Assembly (NCBI GenBank): GCA_030692565.1
Contig: JAUYAO010000037.1
Coordinates: 1-59,328 of the forward strand
DNA length: 59,328 nucleotides
Origin: Nitrospira sp.
Lineage (GTDB): Bacteria > Nitrospirota > Nitrospiria > Nitrospirales > Nitrospiraceae
Direction: 5' to 3'
Shown here: positions 7,519 through 16,326 of the stretch, piece after piece
Layout: the number at the start of each line of letters is the position of its first letter
How positions within the stretch are numbered: position 1 is the first letter of the stretch
Translations under genes and position numbers: made by a program
Notes under the pieces: generated by a model
What the model was told of the DNA's origin: nothing
What the model saw: the letters and a program-made list of their open reading frames with translations, nothing else
Databases searched by the model: none

Positions 7519-8190
7519 CTATCGATTCCCCTGCACCTTCCACTCCTCTAGAATCTTCAGACTCGCACTCGTACCGATTCGATCGGCCCCGGCTTCGAGC
7601 ATCGCCAGCGTCGTCTTCCAGTCTCTGATCCCGCCGGAGGCTTTGACCTTCGCCTTTCCGGCCACCGACTGCTTCATCAACCGGACGTCTTCGACCGTAG
7701 CCCCGGCAGTCGAAAATCCCGTCGAAGTCTTCACATACTCAGCCCCGGCTTCGACCACCAGATGACAGGCGGTAATCTTCTCCTGCTGTGTCAGCAGGCA
7801 GGTCTCCAGAATCACTTTATGTTCGGCCGACGGGGTGGCCTTCACCACTTCCGCAATATCCTGCCGGACATAGGCGTGATCGCCGGACTTCAGGCGGCTG
7901 ACGTTGATCACCATATCTAGAATCCGCGCACCCCGAGCGACGGCTTCCGTGGCCTCCGCCACCTTCGACTTCGTGGTATGGCCCCCGAGCGGAAAGCCGA
8001 TCGGAATGCCGACCCGCACGGCTGATCCTGCCGTGGCAGCCACTGCTTCATCGACGTAACAAGGCGGCACAAAGATGACGACGAAGCCCAGGTCTTTGGC
8101 CTCCTGACAAAGCCGCAACACATCGGCCTTGGTCGCGTCAGGACGCAAAACCGTATGATCGAGTAACGCGGGAGGATTCCATCGAGTCAT
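7519..8190 (-). CDS. deoC: deoxyribose-phosphate aldolase
   Basis: A class I aldolase of about 223 residues. The Schiff-base Lys is in AEYVKTSTGFS, the second Lys in KVKASGGIRDW, and the catalytic Asp in ARILDMVINV. It cleaves 2-deoxyribose 5-phosphate to acetaldehyde and glyceraldehyde 3-phosphate in deoxynucleoside salvage. The ATG at 8190 is preferred over the GTG at 8202, since AAGGAG sits 11 bases ahead of the ATG but directly abuts the GTG. It follows mltG by 17 bases and precedes a PilZ gene; a deoB-like gene follows in the same operon, which fits the pathway. Confidence 0.93.
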   Translation of the reverse strand: MTRWNPPALLDHTVLRPDATKADVLRLCQEAKDLGFVVIFVPPCYVDEAVAATAGSAVRVGIPIGFPLGGHTTKSKVAEATEAVARGARILDMVINVSRLKSGDHAYVRQDIAEVVKATPSAEHKVILETCLLTQQEKITACHLVVEAGAEYVKTSTGFSTAGATVEDVRLMKQSVAGKAKVKASGGIRDWKTTLAMLEAGADRIGTSASLKILEEWKVQGNR

Positions 8191-8207
8191 GACAGCGGAC
8201 ACTCCTT

Positions 8208-9242
8208 CTACGTTCGGCCGCGATGGGCGCGGGAGAAAAACTGCTTTTGATATTTGTCGACGGCCTTATTATGTTCCGTCAGCGTGGCGGAAAACTGATG
8301 CGTCCCGTCATTCTTCGACACAAAGTACAGGTACGGCGAAACCGCTGGAAACAGCGTGGCCCTGATCGCCTGCGCTCCCGGACTGGCAATAGGCCCCGGT
8401 GGCAGACCGGCCCACCGATAGGTGTTGTAGGGGCTGGGATGCGAGAGATCCTTCTTATGGAGATTGCCGTCGAAGTTCGGTAATCCGTAAATCACGGTGG
8501 GGTCGCTCTGGAGGGGAATCTTCTTCTGCAACCGGTTGTGGAACACCGACGAGATTTGCGGCCGCTCCTCCCCCGATCCCGTTTCCTTTTCAATGACCGA
8601 GGCCAGCGTCAGGATCTGATGGAGCGTGAGATGAATATCCTTCGCCCGCGCCTGCCATTCCGGAGTGACGACCTGATTGAGCTGCTCCACCATTGTCCTG
8701 ATGACGTCCTTGGCCGACACCGGCTTGGGGAATCGATAGGTATCGGGGTAGAGATAGCCTTCCAGCGTCTCGGCTGAAATCCCGAGCGTCTTGATGAAGC
8801 TCTTGTCCTTGACGAGACGCAGGAACTCGGCACGATCCGTGATTTGATGCTGCGCCAGGACGTCGGCGATCTGCACCATCGTATAGCCTTCGGGAATCGT
8901 CACCGCATGCAGGACCACCCGCCCGGCCATCAGCTTGGAGAGAATGTCGGCCGGAGGCATCGCCGGATTCAGCTCATATTCGCCGGGACGGATTTTGCGT
9001 TCCGCTTCAAGGGCCTTGCCGAGCAAGACAAACGCCGAGCGGCTCTTAATGAGCCGTTCACGCTCAAGCAGACCGGCGACATGCTGAAACGTGGAGCCTT
9101 CGGCAATGACGACGACTTTGGAGGGAGGATGCTCGGCTTCCGTGACGACCGGCGCTTCAGCCCATTTCATCATCTGATACGCGGCCACCCCGGCGAGTCC
9201 GGCGGCGAGGACGAGCACGATGAGGATCACGCGCAGCTTCAT
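8208..9242 (-). CDS. mltG: endolytic murein transglycosylase MltG
   Basis: A 344-residue YceG/MltG protein with an N-terminal membrane anchor (LRVILIVLVLAAGLAGVAAY), a LysM-like region (IAEGSTFQHVAGLLERE) and the catalytic domain with LTLASVIEKETG, whose Glu is the expected active-site acid. Also present are IPLQSDPTVIYGL and NTYRWAGLPPGPIASPG. It cuts nascent glycan strands in the periplasm and helps set their length. The gene start lies inside the end of ruvX in another frame (86-base overlap). Confidence 0.95.
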   Translation of the reverse strand: MKLRVILIVLVLAAGLAGVAAYQMMKWAEAPVVTEAEHPPSKVVVIAEGSTFQHVAGLLERERLIKSRSAFVLLGKALEAERKIRPGEYELNPAMPPADILSKLMAGRVVLHAVTIPEGYTMVQIADVLAQHQITDRAEFLRLVKDKSFIKTLGISAETLEGYLYPDTYRFPKPVSAKDVIRTMVEQLNQVVTPEWQARAKDIHLTLHQILTLASVIEKETGSGEERPQISSVFHNRLQKKIPLQSDPTVIYGLPNFDGNLHKKDLSHPSPYNTYRWAGLPPGPIASPGAQAIRATLFPAVSPYLYFVSKNDGTHQFSATLTEHNKAVDKYQKQFFSRAHRGRT

Positions 9243-9741
9243 AATGGCGTCCGGCTACTTCGTGGTGCCTGTGGTCCGGCTCACCCCCTTCTTCGGTCTC
9301 CGTCGGACGACCTTGAACCGGAGAAGGTGACTGAGCCTCCAGATAACTCTGCAAGAGGATGGCGGCGGCGATCCGGTCGACCATCCCTTTGCGTTTCTTC
9401 CAGCCGACATCGGCGGCGATGAGCAGCTGTTCCGCATCCTTCGTGGTCAGCCGCTCGTCCCACGTGACCACCGGAACCGGCAACGCGTCGGCGAGCCGCT
9501 CGAGAAACTGATGCACCGCCTGCACCGCCAGGCCCTCTTCGCCGTTCAGCCGCAACGGAAGGCCCAACAACACCTTCCCGACTTCATGAACCTTGACCAG
9601 TTCCAGAATATGGGCGATGTCCAGATCCAGTGTCTGCCGCTCGTAGGTTTCTAACGGCTGAGCGGTCCAGCCCAGCTCATCGCTCAAGGCGACGCCGATC
9701 CGCTTGGTGCCGTGATCCAGTGCAAGAATACGGCTAGGCAT
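9157..9741 (-). CDS. ruvX: Holliday-junction resolvase-like protein RuvX/YqgF
   Basis: Starts MPSRILALDHGTKRIGVALS, the first strand of the RNase-H-like YqgF fold with its catalytic Asp. The conserved KVLLGLPLRLNGEEG and VVTWDERLTT segments follow, and the final Asp is in GMVDRIAAAILLQSYL. The family acts in pre-16S rRNA processing and Holliday-junction resolution. ATG 9741 is used because homology begins there; the longer upstream frame lies inside alaS. The frame does not stop after the fold: about 50 extra residues, Arg- and His-rich, run 86 bases into mltG. In the next frame a stop sits just before mltG, so a small frameshift near 9290-9320 is possible. Confidence 0.9.
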   Translation of the reverse strand: MPSRILALDHGTKRIGVALSDELGWTAQPLETYERQTLDLDIAHILELVKVHEVGKVLLGLPLRLNGEEGLAVQAVHQFLERLADALPVPVVTWDERLTTKDAEQLLIAADVGWKKRKGMVDRIAAAILLQSYLEAQSPSPVQGRPTETEEGGEPDHRHHEVAGRHYEAARDPHRARPRRRTRRGGRVSDDEMG

Positions 9742-9745
9742 GAGT

Positions 9746-12400
9746 TTACCGCTGAAGGGCAGATTCGACCAGACCAAAGACCTTTTCCAGCGCGGCATCG
9801 AGACGGGATACATCCTTGCCGCCGGCCTGGGCCATCTCGGGGCGCCCGCCACCTGTTCCCCCGACTTCCGCGGCCAGGACCTTAATCAAATCTCCGGCTT
9901 TGAGTTTGCCGATCAGATCTTTCGTCACCACCACTAAGAGCGCTACTTTGCCGTCTTCGGTCGCGGCGCCGAGCGCGACCACGCCGCTCTTGAGCTTGTC
10001 CCGTAATTGATCGGCCAACGCCCGCATCCCGTTCACATCCAACCCGTCGGTTCGTTGCACATGCACCGGCACGCCGGCAATGGTCTTCGCACTCGATGCA
10101 ACCGCCGATCCGCTGGCCATCTTCAATTTCAACTCTTCCAGCTCACGCTCTTTGTCCTTCAGTTGCGTCAGCACCTTGCGGGTCTTGCTCACCAGTTCAG
10201 ACGGCCCGACCTTGAGCAGATCGGACAATTCCCGCATCTCTCCTTCGGCCTTCTTCAACAACGCAAAGGCCCCACTGCCGGTCTGGGCTTCGATGCGTCG
10301 CACGCCGGCCGCGACACCGGTCTCCGATACGATGCGGAACAGCCCGATCTCGCCGGTGTGCTGGCAATGCGTGCCACCGCAGAGTTCCTTGCTGAAGGAT
10401 TCGACCGTGACCACCCGCACCTGCTCCCCGTATTTATCCCCGAAGAACGCCAAGGCGCCCTTGGCCACCGCATCCTGGATGCTCATCACTTCGGTCGAGA
10501 CCGTTTCATTTTTGCGAATCTCGTTGTTCACCACTGTCTCAATTTCGTCGATATCGCGGGTCGCGAGCGGGCGGAAATGCGCGAAGTCGAACCGCAGCCG
10601 GTTCGGCCCGACCAACGATCCGTACTGCTTCACATGAGGACCCAGCATGTCCCGCAAGGCCGCATGCACCAAGTGCGTCGCCGTGTGATTCCTGGCCGCG
10701 TCCTGCCGGGTCGTCGCATTGACCGACATCCGCAGTTGCTCGCCTTCCCTGATCCGTCCCTTGGTCACGATTCCCTTGTGCAGAATCAGCGTCGGCGCAG
10801 GCCTCGTGGTCTCCTTGATCTCCAATCGGCCTTCCGGACCGACCAACAGACCCTGATCGCCCATCTGGCCGCCGCCCTCGGCGTAGAACGGCGTGACATC
10901 GAGTGCCACTTCAACTTCATCGCCCTCGGCCGCTTCCTTCACCATCCGGTCCGACTTGAGAATCGCCTGCAGCACTGCATCGGTGTCCAGCCGGTCATAA
11001 CCGACGAACTTCGTCGCCCCCAGACGCCCGGCCAACTCCGACACCGCCGGCCTGGCGGTCTCCTGCTCGAACCCGCCGGTCTTCCGAGCGCGGTTCCGCT
11101 GTTCCTCGATCGCCTGATCAAACCCCTTCTCATCGACCGTCATGTCCTGTTCACGACAGGCCTCCTGAATGAGGTCCATCGGAAACCCGTACGTGTCATA
11201 GAGTTTGAAAATATCCGTTCCGGCCAATACCGTCTTACTGGATGACCGGGCCTTCTCAATCATGTCGTTGAGAATCGGCAGGCCCTGATCGAGGGTGGCG
11301 ATAAATCGTTCTTCTTCACCGCGAGTGGCTTCCGCGATCGTCCCGGCGGCGCCTTTCAATTCCGAATAGGCCTCGCCCATCTGTTCGACAACGACCGCGG
11401 TGAGCTCGTGTAAAAATGGTTCTCTAATATCAAGTAACCGACCATGCCTTGCAGCCCGACGGAGAATTCTTCTGAGAACATAGCCGCGACCTTCGTTTGA
11501 CGGCAACACTCCATCTGCAATTAAGAAAGTAATTGCACGGAGATGATCTGCAATGACGCGAAGGGACATCGTGGATGGCTGCCCTTCCAGGTATCCATCT
11601 GCCGCATCTCTCCCCAAAGGACCAGCCCGTTTTGCAACCGCCGTCAACAACGGCGTAAAGAGATCGCTGTCGTAGTTGCTCAAGACTCCCTGCGCAACCG
11701 CCGTCAGCCGCTCCAGCCCCATGCCGGTGTCGATGCTGGGCTTCGGCAAGGGATTGAGCTTCCCCGAGGCATCACGGTTGTACTGCATGAAGACGAGGTT
11801 CCAGATCTCGATGACGCGGTCGCCCTCGCCGTTCGGCGTATCGTTGCCCGGTACGGAGGGCCCTTGATCGAAATGCAGTTCCGAGCAGGGTCCGCAAGGA
11901 CCCGTATCGGCCATCTGCCAGAAATTGTCTTTCTCACCGCACCGGACGATGCGGGAAGGAGATACGCCGATTTTCTTCCAGAGCTGGTCCGCTTCATCAT
12001 CCTCGCGGAAGATGGTGACCCACATCCGGCTCTGGTCGAGCCCGACCGTCTTGGTCAGAAACTCCCAGCCGAAGAGGATGGCGTCTTCTTTGAAATAGTC
12101 CCCGAACGAAAAGTTCCCCAGCATCTCGAAAAACGTATGATGCCGCCGGGTGTAGCCGACATTTTCCAGATCGTTGTGCTTTCCGCCGGCCCGCAGACAC
12201 TTTTGCACCGTCACGGCGCGCTTGTAGGCGCGCGTCTCCTCGCCCAAAAACACGCGCTTGAATTGATTCATCCCGGCATTCGTAAAGAGCAGGGTCGGAT
12301 CGGCCTGGGGAATCAAGGCCGAGCTCGGCACCGACTGGTGCCCCTGCTGCTCGAAATACCGGATAAATGCCTGGCGAAGCTCGCGCGCACTATTCTTCAT
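9746..12400 (-). CDS. alaS: alanyl-tRNA synthetase
   Basis: A full-length 884-residue AlaS. It has the class II catalytic domain (FTNAGMNQFKRVFLG, RRHHTFFEMLGNFSFGDYF), the tRNA-recognition region, the editing domain with zinc-site motifs HTATHLVHAAL and ELCGGTHCQHTG, and the C-terminal C-Ala domain ending in the GGTGGGRPEMAQAGG motif. It charges tRNA-Ala and clears mischarged Ser and Gly. The ATG at 12400 overlaps the end of recX by 4 bases, so the two are coupled. ruvX follows after 4 bases. Confidence 0.98.
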   Translation of the reverse strand: MKNSARELRQAFIRYFEQQGHQSVPSSALIPQADPTLLFTNAGMNQFKRVFLGEETRAYKRAVTVQKCLRAGGKHNDLENVGYTRRHHTFFEMLGNFSFGDYFKEDAILFGWEFLTKTVGLDQSRMWVTIFREDDEADQLWKKIGVSPSRIVRCGEKDNFWQMADTGPCGPCSELHFDQGPSVPGNDTPNGEGDRVIEIWNLVFMQYNRDASGKLNPLPKPSIDTGMGLERLTAVAQGVLSNYDSDLFTPLLTAVAKRAGPLGRDAADGYLEGQPSTMSLRVIADHLRAITFLIADGVLPSNEGRGYVLRRILRRAARHGRLLDIREPFLHELTAVVVEQMGEAYSELKGAAGTIAEATRGEEERFIATLDQGLPILNDMIEKARSSSKTVLAGTDIFKLYDTYGFPMDLIQEACREQDMTVDEKGFDQAIEEQRNRARKTGGFEQETARPAVSELAGRLGATKFVGYDRLDTDAVLQAILKSDRMVKEAAEGDEVEVALDVTPFYAEGGGQMGDQGLLVGPEGRLEIKETTRPAPTLILHKGIVTKGRIREGEQLRMSVNATTRQDAARNHTATHLVHAALRDMLGPHVKQYGSLVGPNRLRFDFAHFRPLATRDIDEIETVVNNEIRKNETVSTEVMSIQDAVAKGALAFFGDKYGEQVRVVTVESFSKELCGGTHCQHTGEIGLFRIVSETGVAAGVRRIEAQTGSGAFALLKKAEGEMRELSDLLKVGPSELVSKTRKVLTQLKDKERELEELKLKMASGSAVASSAKTIAGVPVHVQRTDGLDVNGMRALADQLRDKLKSGVVALGAATEDGKVALLVVVTKDLIGKLKAGDLIKVLAAEVGGTGGGRPEMAQAGGKDVSRLDAALEKVFGLVESALQR

Positions 12401-12888
12401 GACTCAAGTCCCTCATGTCTAAAGCGAGCTCGTATAGTACGCTCGATCGTCTCTTCTTCGAAACCCCACTGACGTAGGAGGCGGACGGCCTGTACGGACG
12501 TCACTGGCCGCCCCTTACGCTGCCAGGATTTCAGCGCCCGTGTAGCGAGGGTATCGTCATCCACATCGGGAAGGGCCTTCTTGACAGCCCTTTCAGCAAC
12601 GGCGTCCTGAATCCCTTTGGCCTGCAACTCGGCTAACAGGCGCTCACGCCCCATCGGCTGTCGCGCCAACCGGCTCTCAAGCCACCGCTCGGCGTAGGCC
12701 CGATCATCGAGATACCGGAGATCGGACAACCGGCTGATCGTCTGTTTCGCCTGATTCGCCGCCGCCCCCTTGCTCAACAAAAACTGCTCCACCTGAGCCG
12801 CAGTCCGATCCCAGCGAGCCAGATACCGCACGGCAAGATGCATCCACTCTTCGGGAGACGATGGCGACGTCCGATTCTTCCCACCCAC
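12397..12888 (-). CDS. recX: RecA regulator RecX
   Basis: A 163-residue RecX with the three-helix repeat layout: ALRYLARWDRT-type start (AVRYLARWDRTAAQVEQFL), LRYLDDRAYAERWLESRLA, MGRERLLAELQAKGI, and a third repeat ending in RLLRQWGFEEETI. RecX binds RecA filaments and limits their activity. It sits 11 bases after recA, the usual arrangement, and overlaps alaS by 4 bases. Confidence 0.93.
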   Translation of the reverse strand: MGGKNRTSPSSPEEWMHLAVRYLARWDRTAAQVEQFLLSKGAAANQAKQTISRLSDLRYLDDRAYAERWLESRLARQPMGRERLLAELQAKGIQDAVAERAVKKALPDVDDDTLATRALKSWQRKGRPVTSVQAVRLLRQWGFEEETIERTIRARFRHEGLES

Positions 12889-12899
12889 AGGTCTGCCGC

Positions 12900-13982
12900 C
12901 TACTTGTGCGCCCGCTTCTCCTCACCCTTTTCCGTCTTTGCCACAGGCTTCTCTTCTTTGGGCTCCGGCCGCTTCGCATTGCGGGCAGGCACCCCGGCCA
13001 GTTCGCGAAGTTTGGCTTCAACTTCCAACGCTACAGCGGGATTATTCTTGAGAAAATCTCGCGCTGCATCACGGCCCTGGCCGACCCGTTCACCTTTATA
13101 GGAATACCAGGCCCCGGACTTATCGATGATTTTCTTTTCCACACCAATGTCGACCAATTCACCAGTCTTCGAGATACCTTCGGCAAACATGATGTCGAAC
13201 TCCGCCTGGCGGAACGGCGGCGCCATCTTGTTCTTGACGACCTTCACGCGCACCCGGTTCCCCATCACATCCTGGCCTTCTTTCACGGACTCGATGCGAC
13301 GAATATCGAGGCGAACCGAGGAATAGAACTTCAACGCATTGCCGCCGGTCGTGGTTTCCGGATTGCCGAACATCACCCCGATCTTCATGCGGATCTGGTT
13401 GATGAAAATCAGCGTCGTCTGAGACTTGGAGATAGCCGCAGTCAGCTTGCGCAAGGCTTGCGACATGAGCCGGGCCTGCAAGCCCATATGGGAGTCACCC
13501 ATTTCGCCTTCGATTTCAGCCCGCGGCGTGAGCGCGGCCACCGAGTCCACCACGATCAGGTCGATGGCTCCGCTCCGGACCAGCGTTTCGGCGATTTCCA
13601 GGGCCTGTTCGCCGGTATCCGGCTGGGACACGAGCAATTCGTCATCCTGCACCCCGAGTTTTTTAGCATAGGTCAAATCCAGGGCATGTTCCGCATCGAT
13701 AAACGCAGCCACACCGCCGGTCTTCTGAACCTCGGCGATACAATGAAGCGTCATCGTGGTCTTGCCCGACGATTCCGGGCCGAAAATTTCAATGACCCGT
13801 CCGCGAGGCAGGCCCCCGACCCCGAGGGCGATATCGAGTCCCAATGACCCGGTCGAGATGGCCGGGACATCGGCAGGACGTTCGTCTGCCCCCAGCTTCA
13901 TGATGGCGCCCTTCCCGTATTGCTTCTCGATCTGGGCAAGGGCCAACTCTAACGCGCGTTTTTTGTCGTCTTTCTCTGACAT
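12900..13982 (-). CDS. recA: recombinase A
   Basis: A 360-residue RecA with Walker [10 protein letters not shown], the [20 protein letters not shown] segment, loop L2 region [25 protein letters not shown] (shown in part by [10 protein letters not shown] and NPETTTGG), and a charged Lys/Glu-rich tail. It forms ATP-dependent filaments on single-stranded DNA for recombination and SOS induction. GGAGA precedes the ATG. It heads the compact minus-strand gene train that ends at ridA. A -10 box at 14022-14027 and a palindrome at 14073-14095 lie upstream. Confidence 0.98.
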   Translation of the reverse strand: MSEKDDKKRALELALAQIEKQYGKGAIMKLGADERPADVPAISTGSLGLDIALGVGGLPRGRVIEIFGPESSGKTTMTLHCIAEVQKTGGVAAFIDAEHALDLTYAKKLGVQDDELLVSQPDTGEQALEIAETLVRSGAIDLIVVDSVAALTPRAEIEGEMGDSHMGLQARLMSQALRKLTAAISKSQTTLIFINQIRMKIGVMFGNPETTTGGNALKFYSSVRLDIRRIESVKEGQDVMGNRVRVKVVKNKMAPPFRQAEFDIMFAEGISKTGELVDIGVEKKIIDKSGAWYSYKGERVGQGRDAARDFLKNNPAVALEVEAKLRELAGVPARNAKRPEPKEEKPVAKTEKGEEKRAHK

Positions 13983-14021
13983 GCAAATCTCCTACATTAT
14001 AAGAAGGATTCAGGAAAGGGG

Positions 14022-14027
14022 ATTATA
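14022..14027 (-). promoter_or_regulatory. -10 box of the recA operon
   Basis: A perfect TATAAT on the minus strand, about 40 bases before the recA ATG. The -35 region 17 bases upstream (around 14045-14050) is poor, which suggests that the promoter needs help or is held by a repressor. A second TATAAT lies nearer the gene, too close to be the main start. Confidence 0.55.
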
Positions 14028-14072
14028 CCCAAGCGGAAGGGGGAAACCTAGCCTCCCGTTGTTGCGGATGCA

Positions 14073-14095
14073 TCGCGGCGACCTGATCGCCGCGA
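14073..14095. promoter_or_regulatory. perfect palindrome upstream of recA
   Basis: Arms TCGCGGCGA and TCGCCGCGA with a 5-base centre, 46 bases upstream of the recA -10 box. It does not match LexA boxes known to me from E. coli, Bacillus or alphaproteobacteria. It could be an operator, or the end of an unseen minus-strand transcript, although no T-run follows. Confidence 0.45.
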
Positions 14096-14327
14096 TTGAA
14101 AAGCTGGAGGGAAAGAGATCTTCACCCGGGGGACACAGAACCATATTGCTCGACGCTTCCTTTGCCATTTGGAATCTGGAAGTCGGACCTGACACGTTCT
14201 CCCTCAGCCCGACTTCAACGCTGCTGAATCTACGCCTTCACATACGGTGACAATACACGTATTTCACAAAGCTATTTGCACGATTCATATTGTCTGGAAA
14301 TCCGAACGGGAGTATTTTTTATTCATC

Positions 14328-14633
14328 ATGATTAGGCGCCTCCACACCGGCCCCTCGCATCAACACCCCGGCGATGTAACCCTTGGGCTGATGCTACTGC
14401 TCTGCATCAGCGTGTTGGCGCAAACCCTCGGAGCGCCCGTCACCCTATGGAACCCGGTCGAAACCGCCGATAGTGCTGACCCCCTGACCATTTCGATCCT
14501 CGAAGCGTTCTCGGTTCCATCCGCACTTTCGCTTCTCTATCTAGCGTCCGGCAGAATCCTCACTGCCGATTTCCACTCACCCTTGCATGGCTCCCTTCTT
14601 GTCTCCGGACTATTTCATCCTCCGAGCGCATAG
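14328..14633 (+). CDS. hypothetical membrane-type protein, doubtful
   Basis: A 101-residue frame from ATG 14328 with two hydrophobic stretches (VTLGLMLLLCISVLAQTLGA and LSLLYLASG). No Shine-Dalgarno is evident and no family is recognised. It precedes a PilZ gene on the same strand. It may be real because of its hydrophobic core, but could equally be chance. Confidence 0.25.
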   Translation: MIRRLHTGPSHQHPGDVTLGLMLLLCISVLAQTLGAPVTLWNPVETADSADPLTISILEAFSVPSALSLLYLASGRILTADFHSPLHGSLLVSGLFHPPSA

Positions 14634-14748
14634 ATTCACTTGCTGGCCCCAGGCCGGATTTCTGTTCGTCGTGAATCACGCGCGCTGTTGCGCACACAGT
14701 CAAAGGAGTTGGTCAGGAAGGCCGACTCAGTCAACCAGGAGCGTCCTG

Positions 14749-15075
14749 ATGTATAAGCGCCGTTGCGCCCGATACCCTGTGCACTTCCAAAGCACACTTT
14801 CGTCAACACACCTTCCCGAAGGAAACGGGACGGCGGTGGAACTCTCCATTCGCGGCTGCCGTGTCCAGAGTTTCATCCCGGTTATTCCAGGCTTACACAT
14901 GAAGGTTTCAATCGATGTCCGGAAGCCCGATGCTGTCATTGAAATCGACCAGGCTATCGTCCGGTGGGTCTCCGGCGAGCAATTCGGACTCGAATTTTCC
15001 TCGATAACCCCCGAGCAGTTTGAGCGATTGACTACGGTCATTCAACAGCTTCCCTCCGTTCCGAATCGCGACTGA
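14749..15075 (+). CDS. PilZ-domain protein
   Basis: A 108-residue PilZ protein from ATG 14749, chosen because AGGAG lies 8 bases before it and because the fold begins there. MYKRRCARYPVHF holds the RxxxR-type cluster; the second motif reads ELSIRG, with Glu in place of the usual Asp or Asn, which may weaken cyclic-di-GMP binding. The IVRWVSGEQFGLEF strand matches the other two PilZ proteins of the window. It is followed 75 bases later by another PilZ gene on the same strand. Confidence 0.85.
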   Translation: MYKRRCARYPVHFQSTLSSTHLPEGNGTAVELSIRGCRVQSFIPVIPGLHMKVSIDVRKPDAVIEIDQAIVRWVSGEQFGLEFSSITPEQFERLTTVIQQLPSVPNRD

Positions 15076-15150
15076 GGATCCGAAGGGGAAAGCGGAAGGA
15101 CAATGCGCAGTCGATCAAGGATCAACAACACACACCTTCGAGAGGTCGCC

Positions 15151-15477
15151 ATGAAGGAACCGCGACAAGCCCCTCGCATTCGATTGGGATGCCGGCTCTT
15201 TTTCTCCGGCGAGAATTATCACGAAGGAGAAGGCGTGATCGTCGATCTCTCCAAGTCCGGGTGCGCGGCGGAATCAGAAACCGCGGTGACCGTTGGAATG
15301 GTTCTCGAACTCACCATTTTCCTGCCGGACTACGATTGGCAGCTACATCTGGACCGCTCGATTGTCCGATGGATCCAGGGGCAGACCTTCGGGCTGGAAT
15401 TCCAGGACTTGCGGCCGGTTCATCGCGAGCGACTGCGTCGCCTGGTTGCGACGTTTAAGGCATCGCAAAAAGCTTGA
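15151..15477 (+). CDS. PilZ-domain protein
   Basis: A 108-residue PilZ protein from ATG 15151 (GAGAGG 6 bases ahead). RQAPR and DLSKSG give the complete RxxxR and D/NxSxxG motifs, so cyclic-di-GMP binding is likely. SIVRWIQGQTFGLEFQDL is the shared C-terminal strand. The tandem placement and similarity to 14749-15075 suggest a local duplication followed by drift in the neighbour's ligand motif. Confidence 0.87.
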   Translation: MKEPRQAPRIRLGCRLFFSGENYHEGEGVIVDLSKSGCAAESETAVTVGMVLELTIFLPDYDWQLHLDRSIVRWIQGQTFGLEFQDLRPVHRERLRRLVATFKASQKA

Positions 15478-15504
15478 GGCTCGCGCCATATCTACCCGCA
15501 CGCT

Positions 15505-15590
15505 TAACCGCACTTGCCACAGCTTCGTATAGACCTACCCGGTCGAGTGAAGGTCGCTGCTCACAGCACAAGGGATTCGACCTCAAACCA
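15505..15590 (-). pseudogene. remnant of a thpR-like 3' end
   Basis: Read on the minus strand, WFEVESLVL (one frame), then SSDLHSTG, a stop, and VYTKLWQVRL line up with the last residues of the intact thpR at 16323-16931 (AVESVALIKSDLRPTGSVY, then TKLWDVRL). One frameshift and one nonsense codon separate the pieces. It is a dead duplicate or leftover of a second copy, 730 bases from the intact one. Confidence 0.65.
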
Positions 15591-15690
15591 TCCACGTAAG
15601 GCGCATCCCCATTTAACCCGGGCATCTGGGATCCCTTCCTTGCTATGCTGGGCCTATCGGCGGCCGGGCATTCCTGGCATGGGGTAGATG

Positions 15691-16326
15691 ATGAAGGTGT
15701 ATGAACACAACGATCCAAACTCCTTACGCCCCCGGTCCCACCCTTGGACCGACGGTGAGTCAGATCCTGCTCACAAGTACTATGATTTTTGCACAAGGCC
15801 TGAACTCATCCGGTCGTCGATTGAGGATCTGCAGGAGTGGAGCGCCTATGCGGCGACCGAAACCTTTTACCGGCTCCTTGAATGGCTCAATGGACCAGAA
15901 TCCGCCATGGAGTCCAATGACTGCGCCTTCAACGGGGCAACCGCCACTTTCAGTACAGAGCGCTCCAAACGCCTGCAGTGCTCCGGACGCCTGATGATTC
16001 TCTACCGGAACCTGGCGTGGAACACATCGACCGAGCAGATCGACTGGCTGACCAACGCCACCGCTCACGCCGTGGGAGAAATCGATCCGGGATTTGAATG
16101 GGGGGCCGTCGGTGCCACGATCACGTCAGTCAGATTCACCACCCTGCCCGGGCCGCCTGAACGGCAACGGGGGCAGCAACTCATGTTGTCGTTTTGGGCC
16201 TGGGGAGAGAATGAGCCTGAGGTCATGGCCAACCTCGATCGTACTTTTCGCAACATGACCGTAGCCCTTCGACAGATTTCCGATGCGATCCGTCGTCCAT
16301 CGCCAGCCCCCGCCCCGAACCATTAA
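15691..16326 (+). CDS. hypothetical protein
   Basis: A 211-residue soluble protein (ATG 15691, or 15688) with no signal peptide or membrane segment. Visible features are an aromatic, acidic start (HPWTDGESDPAHKYYDF), a central CSGRLMILYRNLAWNTS segment and a Pro-rich tail. The composition is balanced like a real globular protein, but I do not recognise a family. It runs towards thpR and the two stops overlap by 4 bases, so the transcripts converge. Confidence 0.7.
   Translation: MKVYEHNDPNSLRPRSHPWTDGESDPAHKYYDFCTRPELIRSSIEDLQEWSAYAATETFYRLLEWLNGPESAMESNDCAFNGATATFSTERSKRLQCSGRLMILYRNLAWNTSTEQIDWLTNATAHAVGEIDPGFEWGAVGATITSVRFTTLPGPPERQRGQQLMLSFWAWGENEPEVMANLDRTFRNMTVALRQISDAIRRPSPAPAPNH

Noticed and set aside
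10007-11245. A 412-residue plus-strand frame
   Set aside because: It lies inside alaS on the opposite strand; it has low-complexity His/Arg/Gln composition and no recognisable domain, so it is a shadow of alaS codon bias.
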